Assembly: GCA_963691815.1 (NCBI GenBank)
Contig: OY829648.1
Location: forward strand, 22,222,664-22,286,663
Length of the DNA stretch: 64,000 bases
Direction: 5' to 3'
Origin: Echiichthys vipera
Taxonomy: Eukaryota > Chordata > Actinopteri > Perciformes > Trachinidae
The position numbers and the translations under genes were made by a program. Positions 38,701 to 52,930 of the stretch are shown here, one piece after another. The notes beneath the pieces are model-generated. The model was given only the letters and a program-made list of their open reading frames with translations, was not told the DNA's origin and ran no database searches. Each line of letters starts with the position of its first letter. Position 1 is the stretch's first letter.

Positions 38701-41700
38701 GAAGAACAAAAGAAAGAAATAGAGGGAAAAATGTCAGGCAGATGTAAGAGGTGAAAACTGTGGAGATGATAAAAGGTAAACTTGACGTTGCGGGAAACTC
38801 GCTGAGTGGAAACAGACTGGAAGATTTTTAAACTGTGTGTTGGGAATCATCAATGTGCGAGGAGGAGAAAAATAACGTGAAGAAAAAAGGCCAAAGGTAC
38901 GGAGTGATGAGAAGACAGAGGGATGAATGATGGAAAACCCAGCTTGGAAAAAAGACACCAGGCAAGCTGAATGGAGAAAATAGCATCAAGAAAAAAAAGT
39001 CTAACTTGCCTGCCCATCTGTAAGGCATAAAAGTGAACAAATTGTGGTTTAATGTTTATTATTGATTCGTAAATTATATACAAACATCAATTTAAAGTTT
39101 TTTTTTTTTTTTTTTTACTAAAACCCACAGCGTTAATAATCTTGTTTGAGTAAAGTTACAGTTTGTCTCCCAACATTCAAAGTAATTTGTACTTTGAATC
39201 GTAACAATTTATTATGATGATAATTTATGATGTGTAAGACCTCACAGACACAGTTCAAAACATAACCACGCTGGGTGGAACATCACGCCTGATCTCATTT
39301 GACGCTGGTTTTCCACTGGCTGCAACTGTGTGCTGATTATGAAAACACTTCCACCCAAAGTCTTCCTTGTGGATTAAACATGGAGAACTTCAGAAAAAGT
39401 CAAGGGGTGGAGATGGCTGAGCGATTTAGGAAGTCTGGGTTTTATTAAAGTGGGCAAAATACAGAAAAGCGCCAGAATAAGAGTGCCAGGGAGAGACACA
39501 AAATCTACCGCAAGAGACAAAGATGATCACAGTTCCTCTCACATTTCCAAAGCTTGTTGTAATTTCCATCCCATTTCACCAGACTACTGGTGCGGGGGCT
39601 GAATAAGCACACCTTGTAAAGCATCTCAGCTTGCTTCTCCAAACAGAGTCTCACCTCACCTCCCATAAACCCTGCTCTCTCAAACACACACCTCATAACT
39701 GATTCATCTCCACCCCAGACGATGGAAAGGAGGATAGGCAGATGGTGGCGCGAAGAAGAAAGAGGTGTGAAAGGACTACTGCTTGCACAAAGATCTCTAT
39801 TGTATTACCTCATTTCCTGTTCACAATCTCCCAGGTTGCAGGGATAAAGTCTGTTAGAATCCTCTGAGTGCAGGATCCCACAGCCTGCTATAGGCCTTTA
39901 TATGTTATTTCTGCTCTCGACTTCTCATCATTATTTTACCCCCCCTTCCGTTGCAGTCATTAATCGCATCACTGTGGCTAGACGTAAAAAAAAAATAAAA
40001 AATCATATCGAACCACTTCTTTTTTCTTGACTTTTATTTCAGTGATGGTACGACCCTTAGGTGACACGACACTCTTTATTTCTCCCATTTCATGGCTTCA
40101 GCAGGTCCCTTAACTGCGCTGCTGACAATGTTATAAAATAATCGACTTTCTTATAAGGATCTCTGAAAGCAGGACTTTAATAGGACATATGAGGCAGGAC
40201 GCAGAGCCTTATATGGTGTTAATGGGGCGTTGATCATGCTAATTTATGATGCTTGTGAATGTGTGCTCGTTATGTGAAGTTAGGGGCTATCGTATTACGA
40301 AAGTTAAGTTAAGAATACAATGTTCTTGCATGAGGGACATTGTGTAAAACAATTTGCCTTATTTCTGTTTGGTGAATACATTTTGAGTTTTAACACAACA
40401 AATGCAATGTTGTCATGGAGTCTGTGAGTTAGCTGTGGGCTCCACCTGGGCCCAGTTTGTTTTAGCATGAAATAGTTGCACCAGGGTAAGTTATGCTGCA
40501 TTACTATCCATTCCTGATTGTATTGTAACCATGGCTGTGCAGGCAAGAGTCAACCGAGTTAGATAATTGGGAGAGAGTATATTAAACAAGATTACTAGCG
40601 TCAATGACAAGTGGATGAAGAAGTTTTCTAGTCTATTATTTATTACAGATTTTTATGACACTGCTGTGGAGGGAAGCTAAAGAGAAAGGGTGGGGCGGCA
40701 GAATGTGTGCAATATAAGCTTTCAAATGTGGGGAGCTTTATGAAGGCTCTTGTCATGAGCAAGCCTGTGTGTGAAAGAGTGTATTTGTGTATGCCCGTCA
40801 GTTAGATTCATGCATGTGCAGTGTCTATATATGTGTTAGAATTGGCAGCAGGTTAGGGTACTCTGGCCTTGATTAGGCATCTCTTTCCTGTCCACCAGTC
40901 ACTGGATGAAGCAGTGAATTACGCTGCCATCTCAGTGGTGTAATTGGGGACACATGCAGCCTTAAACCCCTCCTCTTCTTCCTCCCTCCCTCCATCTTTA
41001 GGTCAAAGCAGCAGTAAGATCAAATGCTCTCCTCAGTGGAGCATTCCACAATAAAACTACAAATGGTCAGGAGAGAAGGTGGAAGACAGACAAGGAGAAA
41101 GAAAGGAAATCAAAAGAGATGGGGCAAGACAGGCAAAGAGGAGAAAAGAGAGAGACAGCGAGAGCATATGGAACATGTTTACAGTAATATCGCTGGGCCC
41201 TGATGCTATCGTGGCACTTCGTTTGGTGGAGTAGAACATCTCATCAAAATTGCAGCATTGTCCTTTTCTCTTCCATGCCTTGTTCCCTCTCTCCTCTGTG
41301 CAAGAGAAAACCACCCATGCATACTTTTGCTTCATTACCATTGCAGGAATTCCATTTTTTTGCTGTCCTACCAGCATATACTGTATACTGGGTCTCTCTT
41401 CTTACGCAGTGTCCTGAGTACTTTTTTTAAAGCAATAAAGCCATGATGGGCTCAGGTCTGGTTCACACTAACATAAACAATCTTCCCTTGAGAAATGGGC
41501 TGTGAGGCTACTGAAAGTCCACTAACTTGAGATACATGTGGACACAAAAATAGTTTGGATCAAAGTGACGGCGCACTTTTGTGAGAGAACTAAACAATCT
41601 GTCATGAGCGAAAGGACAAAGATGAAGGAATTTTCCAGGTCCTATCCAAGTCTTTGATGATACAGTTGGAGTCCAATGACGCACACAGTTCTGCAATGTC

Positions 41701-44700
41701 GGACTGATTTCACAGATTTCTTAGCTTGTTTTATGAAAGGCGTGAAGCTGATGTCTAGGTGTGGGGGAGACCATTGTGAGGATAAACTGAACCCAGACCT
41801 TGGATATTAAGTTGATAGATTGTGAGAAGGTCAGTGGGAGTGAATGAAAAAGACCTACAAAAAGTAACAGAGAATGAAAAGCAACAAAGAATGAAGAGAT
41901 GTACTATTGTTCTTACGATTTACCTTCCATCCATGATGTATGTTGCCTGCTTGTCAGTGTGTGTATTGTATAGTTGCGGGCTGCAGACGGACAGCACAGA
42001 CACTGGAGTGTATCAGACTCCACATCTGGCTGATGGGCTCGGTTAGCTCCGTCTGCTTGCCTATTATTATATCGTATGAAGCCTTTGAACTGAGCAGCCA
42101 CTGCTGACAATCACCAGACTCAAACTCACCGGGTCATTCCCTGATTTAAAAAAAAAAGTTAGATGGGTGCGATCCTTTCTCACTAAGTGTTTTTGTGTAA
42201 AAACACAGTGCAGTATGTTCATTTTCCTGCACTTACGTCAGAAAATGTGACAGCCAAGAGAAAAGTTGCAGGAGCATTTGGTCATTTTAGAGGAGGTATC
42301 TTGGTTTCATCCTGAATGATGGAGGACAACCCTTCAGTTTCCTAATGTTACAAATGGAGGTGGTGCAGAGAAAAAAAAATGACAGTTAATTAGCTTTCAT
42401 GCCAAAAACACAAAACAACCGGACTACAGATGTGACTCAAAAGTGGAGGGAAATTTAGAGGCAAGGCGAAAGTCCATGTGTTGCTTCACAAAAACCTGCA
42501 GGCCAGCTGGATCTAACAACGATTTCTTGATGTGCACCTGTCATCACTTTGTATGGAATGGCCTTGATATATTGATGAAGTGCCTCAACACATTTTGATA
42601 CACACAAGGCCTCCTCGAGTCTCTCACAATGGGAAACTAAAGGTGGTGTTACTGGGTGGTTCTCTTGAAAAATATGGAGCCATTCAGCTTGTCCTGCTGT
42701 TACTACCATGAGTCAGTCCCCAGTGACAATTTAGACTTACGAGCCACCGGTAAAAAAAACTTGAATTTTAAAGTGTGCTGCCCTTTATTCTGTGCAACCG
42801 TGTGGCCCATTTGTGTGTTTTTGGATAAAAATGAAGGTCTTCCCCACAGAGAAATAAGTTGTATCATGCTTCATGCTGTAAATGAACCGCTCAGGGTCTC
42901 GAGCCAGGGAACTGTCAGGGTCAAGGCTCGTCAGCTGAAGTGATGCCTTCCTCCTGATGAGCTGAGCACACAACGTTAAGGAGGGAAATTACCAGGGAAT
43001 CCAACCACTGCTAATGACTTTTACAGCCGCCACTCTATTTGTTAGAGGGTAATAAACTAAGAACTACAAAACACCAACCAAAAAAAAGTGTCTGAAAAGT
43101 TTCCTCTGTTCACATGTGTATAATGTGTGTGTGTGTCTGTGTGTGTGTGCTCAGCATATTTACCTTCAGGTTGTGTGAAATCGCAAAGGTGTATGATAAA
43201 ATCCTGTAGCCATGTATGAGAGTGAGCTGTTAGATTACTCAGTCATGTACTAAATTTGCCAGTGAACATACACAGAACCAGAAGAGCATAAAGCAGATAG
43301 ACATCATAAATCTCTTTACAAAACTTTACTCTTTACTCTCCACTTCATAATAATAACTTTGTTGTATAATGATTATTGTTATTGACTGCTTTTTTATGTA
43401 AAGTTGGGTGTTACTTTGATATATTGTATTGGAGATAAGCTGTAGATTGAGTCAAGTGACATGACATGAGAAATCTACACTGGAAGCCAGCACTCATTCA
43501 CTTTACATTGGCAGCGACAGTCAGGTTCCATAAGAACTGGGTGCGGTTGGTGTTAAATTTTCCAACAAAGAGCTACAAAATGTTACCTTTACAGAGTTCA
43601 TGTTAAAATCACAGCCCCTGATTAAGCTCTGTAGCTTAGTTCAAAGTCAAATAAACGGTTGACATGATCATAAGCTCCTTTACCCACCTGACAAAGCCAC
43701 TTTACAGCACTCAAAGGTACAACCTCACATACAGAACATGTACACAAACCTGCTATCACATAATACACAATGAAGTACATGCAAGATTTACCATCACCTA
43801 CTAGGAACGAAAAGTATACAAGAGTGCCTCTCAAAACTTTCAAACACACTGCAATTAATGTGGCTGTAGGGATGTCTGCACAATGCATAAAGCCCTATCT
43901 ACAAAGTAAGTTATTTGGAATAAACTGATATATGACAGCATTATTTCCTCAACAACCACACCATGTCTAACAAACCATAAAATGCTGTTAAATGACTGTG
44001 AAACGAGCACATGCGAAGATAGAAACACATAACAACTCTGCCACTCAAATATCCTTGGATAACAGACCCTTTATTTGTCCATTTTCAATGCATACAACCG
44101 CATACACAAACTATGAGCGCCAACTCATGCATTCACACGAACACACAAAATCCCACGCATCGCACTGTATTGTCAGCCCCCTGATTTAAATCACTTGCAG
44201 GCTCTGAGTTTTTTTCTGCTCTTGAAATACCTTATTACTCCTCCTTTGTTTGAGTGGAGTGCGATTTGAGCTCAGTCCCTTTTTACATTCTTTCATTACT
44301 CTCCAGTCAACACACAGTCGTGCCAGAGGGAATTTATGATCCACACTTGACTTACTTTGATTGTTTTTGGTAGAAATTGCTATTCTGGCTGGCACTCTCC
44401 TTTTGGAGTAGCACGCCCGGGGTCTGGTGAGTGGGACGGTCTGTGCATGTGGTGGTCTGTTCCAAAGCGTATCACTGTTGAATGATGAAAACCTCCTCGA
44501 GTTTGTGTGATGGTTGTATTTTAAACTAAACTGAAGGATTTCATGCTTCTTTAAAAGTAATAAATTCCACAACCACTCGGCCTATTAACATAAAAGACTG
44601 TTTTTCTTTAAAGGATGTTCCTGAAAAGCTGGTCTTTTAGATGTGTGACTCTTTTAGCCAGGCTAAAGCGGCGTGGCTCTGGAGTTGGCAATGTATGTCT

Positions 44701-44714
44701 CCCTGTTGGTTCAC

Positions 44715-45475
44715 CACTTTGCTCCAGACGGAAATATCTTTACACATATTGGATGGATTGCCATGAAATTTTGTAAACAAATCCATACCCCCCAGAGAAT
44801 GAATCATGCTGACTTTAATCATCCCCTGACTTTTCCTCTAGCTACACAGCACCACAATGTTTTCACGTATCCAAAGAAATATGTCTACTATGGATTCACA
44901 TTAAATATACAGAGAAGACAATGTGTTCTAATGACACTGACTGAATTTACTTTTTTAGTCCTGATACCTATAATGGGCTTCAGGTATCGGCCAATCCAAT
45001 ACCAGTGTTTAATTTATAATCTGTATGCCTCATTGTGTGGAAATGACTGTGAGCTAAACCAACATCAGGATTGACCTAAACATTGCTTTCCTAACTTTGA
45101 AAAGCAAAACGTAACAAATAAACACATAGATAAAAATGACTAAAATTTAACTTATTATTATTCCAGATATTTCAATCAGTCCCGAAAAGTGATCCTTTAC
45201 CTTTCCATCTTGCTACATCAACATTGTAACCCTGTCCAATACTTAAACTTATAATATTTGCAAACTCATGAATATACCTCAACCAAACTGTTTGTTCAAT
45301 GCTAATTAATGAAATAGCAAATGTAAACATGCTAACACGTTAAACCAAAATGGTGAACATGGTAAACATCAATACGTTTGCATATGCATCATGGTGATCA
45401 TGTCAATGTTAGCATTGAGCATCGCCCCACAGAGCCGCCACTGTGGCTGTGGACTCTTAAGTCTTGTTTCATTTC
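44715..45475 (+). repeat. Anonymous teleost interspersed repeat, split by other sequence
   Basis: The left part (about 44715-44845) has ATTGGATGGATTGCCATGAA, ATTTTGTAAACAAATCCAT, CCCCAGAGAATGAATCAT and CCCCTGACTTTTCCTCTAGC. The right part (about 45260-45475) has AAATGTAAACATGCTAACAC, ATGGTGAACATGGTAAACAT and GTGGCTGTGGACTCTTAAG. Both match the two ends of one abundant fish repeat as I remember it. Between them is unrelated DNA, including GGCTTCAGGTATCGGCCAAT at about 44975, which looks like a piece of another repeat family. Confidence 0.65.
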
Positions 45476-48400
45476 TGCACTTCAGTCTCCAATTAGGTAT
45501 TTGTTAGTTTTGCTGCATTTAAAGGATTTCATGCTCGTAAACATATTGATATGGCAAGTATCTCAAAAAGGTTTTTAAGCTGATTTGTCATATATTGAAG
45601 AGAAAAGAATGCGGATTCTGATTTGTGTCACTGAAGTAATATTGCATGTCTCAATTAAGAGCATTCAACTCTTCTTCATTTAGTTGGTGTGCCGGGCCCC
45701 ATGAGGCCCGTGAAGCCGTCCAGCTGCACTGAGAATCTAATATTTGTCAAGGTCAGAGCACGGACAAACCATTACATATCAGGACCCTCTGTGCTCTGTT
45801 TTTGCTTTCAGAGCAGATGACAAAACAGCGGACATAACCGTCGCACAATGGCAGCGACTGTACCATCCGTGACCATCTGACCTTTCATTAGAACCAGAGT
45901 GACAGTGAGGTAAGACAGCTCAGCAGAGAAGGAGAAAATGAGCAGTCACTCAAAACTATGAATAGACCCTTGTGTCCTCTGTCCAGGAGAGAGAGGAGCG
46001 GAGAGAAAATAGGTAGATGTTGTAGACTTGTAGGAAGGAGAACAAAGGATCAAAGCAGATCGCAGGAAGGTTTCTCCAGAGTCCCATTTAACCAGTTGGG
46101 ATCTGAGGGATGCTTGCTGCTGTAAATCTACAGGAATTCCAAGCGTGCCCGCTGCCTAGAAAACAAAGCTTGTGTTTTCCCTCGGCCCTGTCGTTTAATC
46201 ACTTGCACATGAGGGGAGGAACAACAAAGCTGCAACAGTGGAGACCAAAAGACAGAGAAGTAGGGGAGCACAGGGATGAGAGGAGGAGGCCACTAGGGGC
46301 CAAAGCCTTTGATGCCCTCTATGTCTTTGAAGCTTTCCAACAGTCGGGGAGGACTGAGAAGACAACCAGAGCAGTCGCACAGCAAGAATAAAAAAGCACC
46401 AAACAAGGAAAGGATTGAGAACAGAGACAATACAGGAGGGAAAAAAAGAGGATAAATTGAGAGAAATGGGAGGTGAGGTCAGCTTAATTTACTGATACAA
46501 CTGCTGCTGGTCTCTGGACTAAGAGCATCTTTGATGAAGAATTTTTAGGATACTGTATCCCTTTGGGCACCTGATGAGATCACACAACCCTCACCTTGAC
46601 CATGAAACCTCCCGACATGTTGCATCTTGCACTGACTCTCCTTATTCTAAAAACCTTGAAACACAACTCTCCATCATGCACGCCTTTAAATAATAAACTT
46701 GTGTGCATTAACCCTGATAGCAATCCCCGCGCAGGGGTTAAAGACAACGGGCTATATATCCAGTTCACCCCGGGAGATCTCATCCCTCTCTTTTCTTCCA
46801 CGACACGCAACTCATGCTTCATATTCTCGCTTGGCTTGCTTCACTCATATCTATCCCAAGGATAACACTGCACAAATAATAAGCGTAGCAGAAGGAATAT
46901 TGTGGTACTTATCAGGTTCATTTGTCAAACTTTAAGTTCATTTCGTCACTTATTTCTTGTTCTAATTGTGGACTGTTTTGTTTCACAGTAATGCAACATC
47001 TCTCAACATATCTACTTGCCAAGCTTACTCTTTCTTAGATGTTTTCCTTCGCCCTGAAGTGATGAAGTATCTAATGTCATTTCTGAAGTGAATTAATTGG
47101 ACTTGACTTATCTCAAAAGAAGGGTAATAAACAGTCACTAAATCTGACAGTTAAGTTGAATGAGTCCACTCCCAAAGGGAAACTATGGCACAGATTTGAT
47201 GTGAATTTGCAAACTGCCGCTGGCTACACAATGTGGTGAGAACACTGTACATGTATTGTATATTTAATAGTGAGAAAAACCATGTACTCCTGCACTGTAA
47301 AATGAGTTTGAAATACTGCAGTTGAAGGTCAAAAGCAGCACTGTTATAATGAATTCTAACTACATGATATGAACTATATCATTGCATGATTCCCCAAACA
47401 CCTTTCATGCCTCATTTCACATTTTATTTGTGTGTCTGCTTTGCTTCCCTCCCCTCCCAAAGCAATAATCCACTTAGGAGAAATCTCCTTGCTTTTTTAT
47501 TATTATTCATCACATTGGACATTTCACTCGGCGCTTGTGCAAATCGTCACCTTACTTGAAATTCTAGAGAAGCGTAAGTGTAATTCATGACGGCAGTCCA
47601 ACATGACGGAGCCAAAGTTCTGAATCCCGGTGAACGAGAAAGACTAAACACAACAGCTGCAGCTCAGAAATGAATTTCATCTTCTCCACACACGCAGACA
47701 CATAATACATCTCAGACATTCATCCTTAGCTTTCCAAGTCACACACACAGACACACACACACACACTTACTTTATGACTTTTCATTATCTTTGATGGTTA
47801 TCTGTGCTGCCAAGTCCAGCTCTGTGTTGTTCTTTTGCCTGTGCAGCACAACGCTAAACCAATGTCTTGAAAGACAATCCTCCTGCGATTCAGTTTATAG
47901 TTCAGCTTTTATTTCATTTTAAACTAAATGTTTATGCTGAGTAACACAAGCCAAAAATACCCTTACTAACTGCCACTTATCTTTTCACTCTTGTTTTAAA
48001 ATTTCAAAGAACAAAATGTTGTTGCCTTGCTAATAATTCTTCAACCGTTGAAAAAGAGCAGAGTAGAATTACATCAACGGCGAGGAACATAAGTATCATC
48101 ACATTGTATGACTACTGTCTTCACAGTATTTCTGAATGGAGTCTCTCTATTAACTCCCAGTAGACAAGAGCGGGAGTTTCCCCTTCCAATACAAGTACCA
48201 GGCAGCCAAACCTACCTGCTCTTACTGCCCCAAATAGGAAAATTGAGCATGCCTATTTCATGCGATAAGGACTTATGAATGGACACCACGTTCCTTGTTT
48301 GCCCTGATGTTCTTAAGCCTTCTGTTTCATTGAGCTTCAGTCAGGAAAATGCACTAGACTTGCAACGTTAGCCAAATCAGAATCTCTACAACATCCCCAT

Positions 48401-48494
48401 GACCGACCCAGAGGCCAAACTAGGCCACTGACGAGCGCTGAGAACACCAGATGTAACGCCAATAATTGCATAGTAAACTTGTCTATGAGGGGTT

Positions 48495-48860
48495 TAGAAT
48501 AGAATAGAATAGAATAGACTTTATTGATCCCACAGCGGGGAAATTCACGTGAGCAGTAGCTTACAACACAGACACAGACAACACAGACCCTTAGTTTACA
48601 TAAGGTAAACAAAGATAATTAAAAATAAAATAGAAGATAAAAATAAAAAATAAGAATAGAAAATATACTATATACAATATACAACAATTTACACTATGTG
48701 TCATAAATATGAAGTGGAAAAACTACAGTGGATGGAAATACTAAGTACAGATGTTACAAATATGCATTACAAAAATGACTTGTGATGATGTGGAAGTGTA
48801 ATTGCACATGGGGGAATTGACAAAATAAACATAACAATCATTACAAATTATTATTGTGCA
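48495..48860 (-). mobile_element. 3' tail of a fish L2/Rex-like LINE
   Basis: On the minus strand the sequence reads GTGAATTTCCCCGCTGTGGG, then ATCAATAAAGTC, then a run of TATTC repeats. This is the typical 3' terminus of a widespread teleost non-LTR retrotransposon with a short tandem-repeat tail. The AT-rich sequence to the right (to about 48860) looks like its 3' untranslated part. No reverse-transcriptase frame remains; the right limit is approximate. Confidence 0.75.
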
Positions 48861-51800
48861 GTCTGACAGCGTTATTGGAAAGTAGTCAGTATTGGTCACT
48901 GGCCTGCTGATTCTTTCTTCTGATTAAGTTCACATTAACCACCACTGCTGCATTTCTTCAATGTGCTTGACCGCACAGCCTTATTGTTCCAATTATGGCC
49001 ATTGTTCCAGACATCCTTATGAATTAATCCTACAATCCTCAATTAACACTCTACGTAATATTGCGATCTGTTTTCTCAGTGACATTAAGTCTGTTGCTGC
49101 AGAGTTGGAGTGCCTCAATGCCCGATGAAGGACAAAGACCAAAACATCCATCCAAAAAAATAGCTTCATTTATAGATTTTGTGCTGACAGTGCAACATCT
49201 ATGTTTCGATCTTACAGGTGTGTATTGAATTATATTATATTCTGCTAAGAGATATGCATGCAGAAGCCCAACATTGATAAAAAAGGAAAAAATGGTAAAA
49301 ATCAAGAGGGTTTTTTATTTTTTTCAAAGGTTATTTTTACAACAGAGTATGTGTCTTCATCTCCCGATGTAAAGTTGATGCTTTGCAAGACTCAACAGAT
49401 GACCAGATCTCATTATGAGAGTTCCACACTGTATTGTTTCACATCAATAAATGAATCAATGTCTAATCAATATATATACACATTTGAAGAATAGATATCA
49501 TATACTCATGTAACCTTTATTTTCTTTGAGGGCTATGTGAGAAAATAATCTAAGGATATAACTCATTAATAAAATATGGGACCAGGTGAAGAGAAATATA
49601 TAATTCAAAATATATAAAAAGGTAGGAAACCGTGAAGGAATTGATCGAGACAAGTCTAAAAGTTTAGAGAAAAGACCCAGACAGGGTTCAAGTAACACAG
49701 CACTGCCTTCTTCTGTAAGTACAGTATTTTGAGCATCAGAAACTACACATAATGAGAGTGCTGCGGTAATCTACACCCAATCCGTCACCTGCCCATAACT
49801 CTTCATCCAGTAACATTAGAAGACCTGGACCATTTAAAAGCTAAGCCCTGATCTCACTGTTTATGTATCTTTGCCACTGCCAGATGTTACAACAAAAAAA
49901 AAAATGCTTTGGCTTCATATATGATGCTGGGTAATACGGATTTGCGGCGGGCAAACACAGGTAGTTAGGCTGCAAAAAATAGTCCAAACACCAGAGTCTG
50001 GGCCTGTAGAGTGTATTGTGGGCTGTTAACATTGCTCAAAAGACCTTTCTACCCATTTGCCCTCTGAGATGGTGCCCTGGATATTTTCTGGTTTGTTGGC
50101 AGACGTTTTGCTGTTCAAGAACATTTGTCTTGGTATGTTTAAGTTTATATATTTTGTTATATCTGACAATATACTGTATTCATTGCAATATGCGAGTATA
50201 AACATCATAAAACTGTTCCTGGTTTAGTAAAATAAGAGCTTTCTCGTTTTCCATTTCTCCTTATGTGGAGAGGTGTGACAGCAACAAGCTCCAACGACAG
50301 TCCCGGCTCGCAGTCCAGTCCCATAAAGAGAGGTCTCCTAAACTTTTACAGGCTGACAAGAGCCTGGCTTCTACTAGCAACCCAAATAGTCACAGTCAGA
50401 TTTATAATATTTCTTTGCAACAGTTTCTGCAGTACGTAAAGGTAGCTATAGGACCTAAGTGAAACTTAAAAGACCAACATATCAAGCATCAGCACTCTTA
50501 ATGACGCCACTAAAGTGCAGCATCTACTGGAGTTCAACAGTAATGCATGTAAAACATTGAACACATTAGCTTGGATGCTGCACTAGAGGCTACTTTACAC
50601 TTGAGCTCCCGCTGAGTGGTAATAATGATTGAAAATGTGTCACTCCACTACAACTGCTATAAAAAGCTGAGGCTTAATCGCCAGTCTGAGTCGCCTAGCT
50701 TGTGGAAAAGAGCTGTCTTTCAGGCCGCTGTGTAATAGATTTGGCACTGCTCTCCATCCCTCTGCTCAGACATACAGCCTGGCAACGCTGGGCAGCATGG
50801 AGCCAGATCCGATTGCAGGGTTTATGCATGTTACAAACATTGTCATTATCCCTAGAGGCCTTCGGAAATGCCGTGCCCTGGAATAACTGCAAATAATAAG
50901 CAGGAATAACTGAGGACGGCTGGTCATTCCTCTGGTGATTTATGAATGGTGGTTGACAGTGTGTGCCATCTAAGGGTGATTATATATCTGCATTTATGAC
51001 ACATTGGCCAACTATATCTCTCTCAATCTCTTGGGTAAAATCAAACCTCATGCAGCAATTTGATGAGAGCTTTTCACGTCATTTAAAGCAGCTTGTCAAA
51101 AGGTCAGTTTCACTCCAGGTTGCATTCTGCTGAGTGAATCATCTTGGTTTAATGGGCTGTTGAAAATGGGATCAGAGAATTTAGACAAAGAGGTCTCTAA
51201 ACTGGAAAAACTATATCTGGGGAGAGCAGAGGAGAGGTGAAAGGATGGGAAAAAGTAAAAGAGCGTAACAAGGACAGAGAAAGGGAAGGATTGTAATGAC
51301 TAATCAAACCAAACTAGGAGTTGTAAAGCACTTTCATTCACACAGTGGGAGACAGGGGAAGCAAAAGGAAACACAAAAGCAGGGAAAGACACCCAAAAGA
51401 AAGGTAATAAAAGCAGCATGCGTCATTTTACTTTTCACATTACACGAATGTTAGGCAGAAATGGTAAACGGGTGAGTTAACAGGGCAGGAGCGAGGCCCC
51501 AGACGCCCACATGGCACGGCTGCACACCACCCTGCTCAGGCAATAATGTGGACACAGGTGGGACAAGTCCATTCCTGAGCAGCAATGATCCAAAAGCAGC
51601 ACTGCGTAAAAGCGTGTGTCGTTTTTAACACTTCGCCGAAAGGGTGTTTGGTGTCAACAACATCAACACACAAGCTCTAGTGAGGTGTGTCCCACACCGC
51701 TGACACTAATCAGCCCTTGTCAGCATCTTTTTGGCCAATTTAGCAACATAGCAGTACAGCAGCAGCAGAGCCCCTTGCTGAGAGAAACAGTTCAGCTTAA

Positions 51801-52502
51801 GCTAATCAGTTTAGAGTAGAAAAACCTGAAGTAAATAAAGTAAACAAACAACTAAAGCCAAGAGGCTGCAAGATAACAAATGAAAACAAACTTGTTAAAA
51901 TATTTTTTTTTGCTATTGAGCTCAGAAATGGTTTGTAATTGTTTAAGTTATTGTTTACCCAGGCACAGTAAATATTTGTTCTTTCAACATCTGGTTGTGT
52001 TGTTAATGTGCTAACTGGCTAACTAGCGTCCTGGATCCGTCCTGTCAGGTCTTCCAGTTTCCTTTTTTGAATGACGAATACAGACTACCACCTCCTGCTG
52101 TTATGGAGATTTCCTCTCACGGAGACGCAGAACGTACATGCTTGTTGGCCGTTTCTTGTAGTCTTTTCTGATGTGTTTGAGTGCAACTTTTTGGTGGATA
52201 GACTTAAGGTAATGTGAGGTGACGCAACAGTCTTCGTCACCACTTTTTCTTTGTTGTCAGAGTGGTGTGGTCCTTTAATGCTCCACATGATCTGCTCTTA
52301 AAACACGATACGCTTTTACAATAAGCAGGCATCCCTGAGCTGAGTGTGCCGCTGCTTGTAGCTGCGTGTGTGTGTGTTTTGGGAGGCGTCTCAAGGTAAG
52401 TATATTTTGTCAGTGGGGGATGGCGAGTTGTGTGGTATTTAAAGAGAGGGTGTGTGTGAGCTCATTGGGGTTTGGCAGTGTGATTTGATGTGTTTACAGG
52501 TA

Positions 52503-52550
52503 TGTGTGTGCATGTGTGTGCGTGTGCGTGTGCGTGTGTGTGTGTGTGAG
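52503..52550 (+). repeat. Imperfect (GT)n with GC variants
   Basis: Alternating GTGTGT and GCGT/GCAT units, an old interrupted microsatellite. Confidence 0.9.
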
Positions 52551-52850
52551 AGAAAGAGAGAAGGGAATTAGTATTCAGATACCTGCGTAGGAAATAGTCC
52601 TCTGGCGTGTTGATGGTATTTGGTTTTAAAAGATGCTGACACAGAAGACTAACCTGTAATTTTATGCTCCTAAGGAGGAAGATTATGGATTAAAGGTGGA
52701 GTGTGTGTAAAGCAGATAAAAAAAAGAAAAGAACAAAAGGTTCATGGAGCGTGTGCACATGACTGCATATGACTACCTTTTTGTGTGTATGAGATAAGAA
52801 CTACTACTTAAGGAAAAAAAGCCTGGAGGCAATCAAGGGCCAATAAACTT

Positions 52851-52851
<1 letters not shown>

Positions 52852-52929
<78 letters not shown>
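52852..52929 (+). repeat. (GT)n microsatellite, 78 bp
   Basis: Pure GT tract between AAACTTG and CAGGC. Confidence 0.97.

Positions 52930-52930
<1 letters not shown>

Noticed and set aside
39098..39118. Poly-T runs (also about 19623, 21925 and 60618)
   Set aside because: Could be poly-A tails of minus-strand retroposed copies, but no recognisable retroposed body or target-site duplication is adjacent.
44186..44572. 128-residue open frame on the minus strand
   Set aside because: No domain match that I recognise and no splice context; treated as chance.
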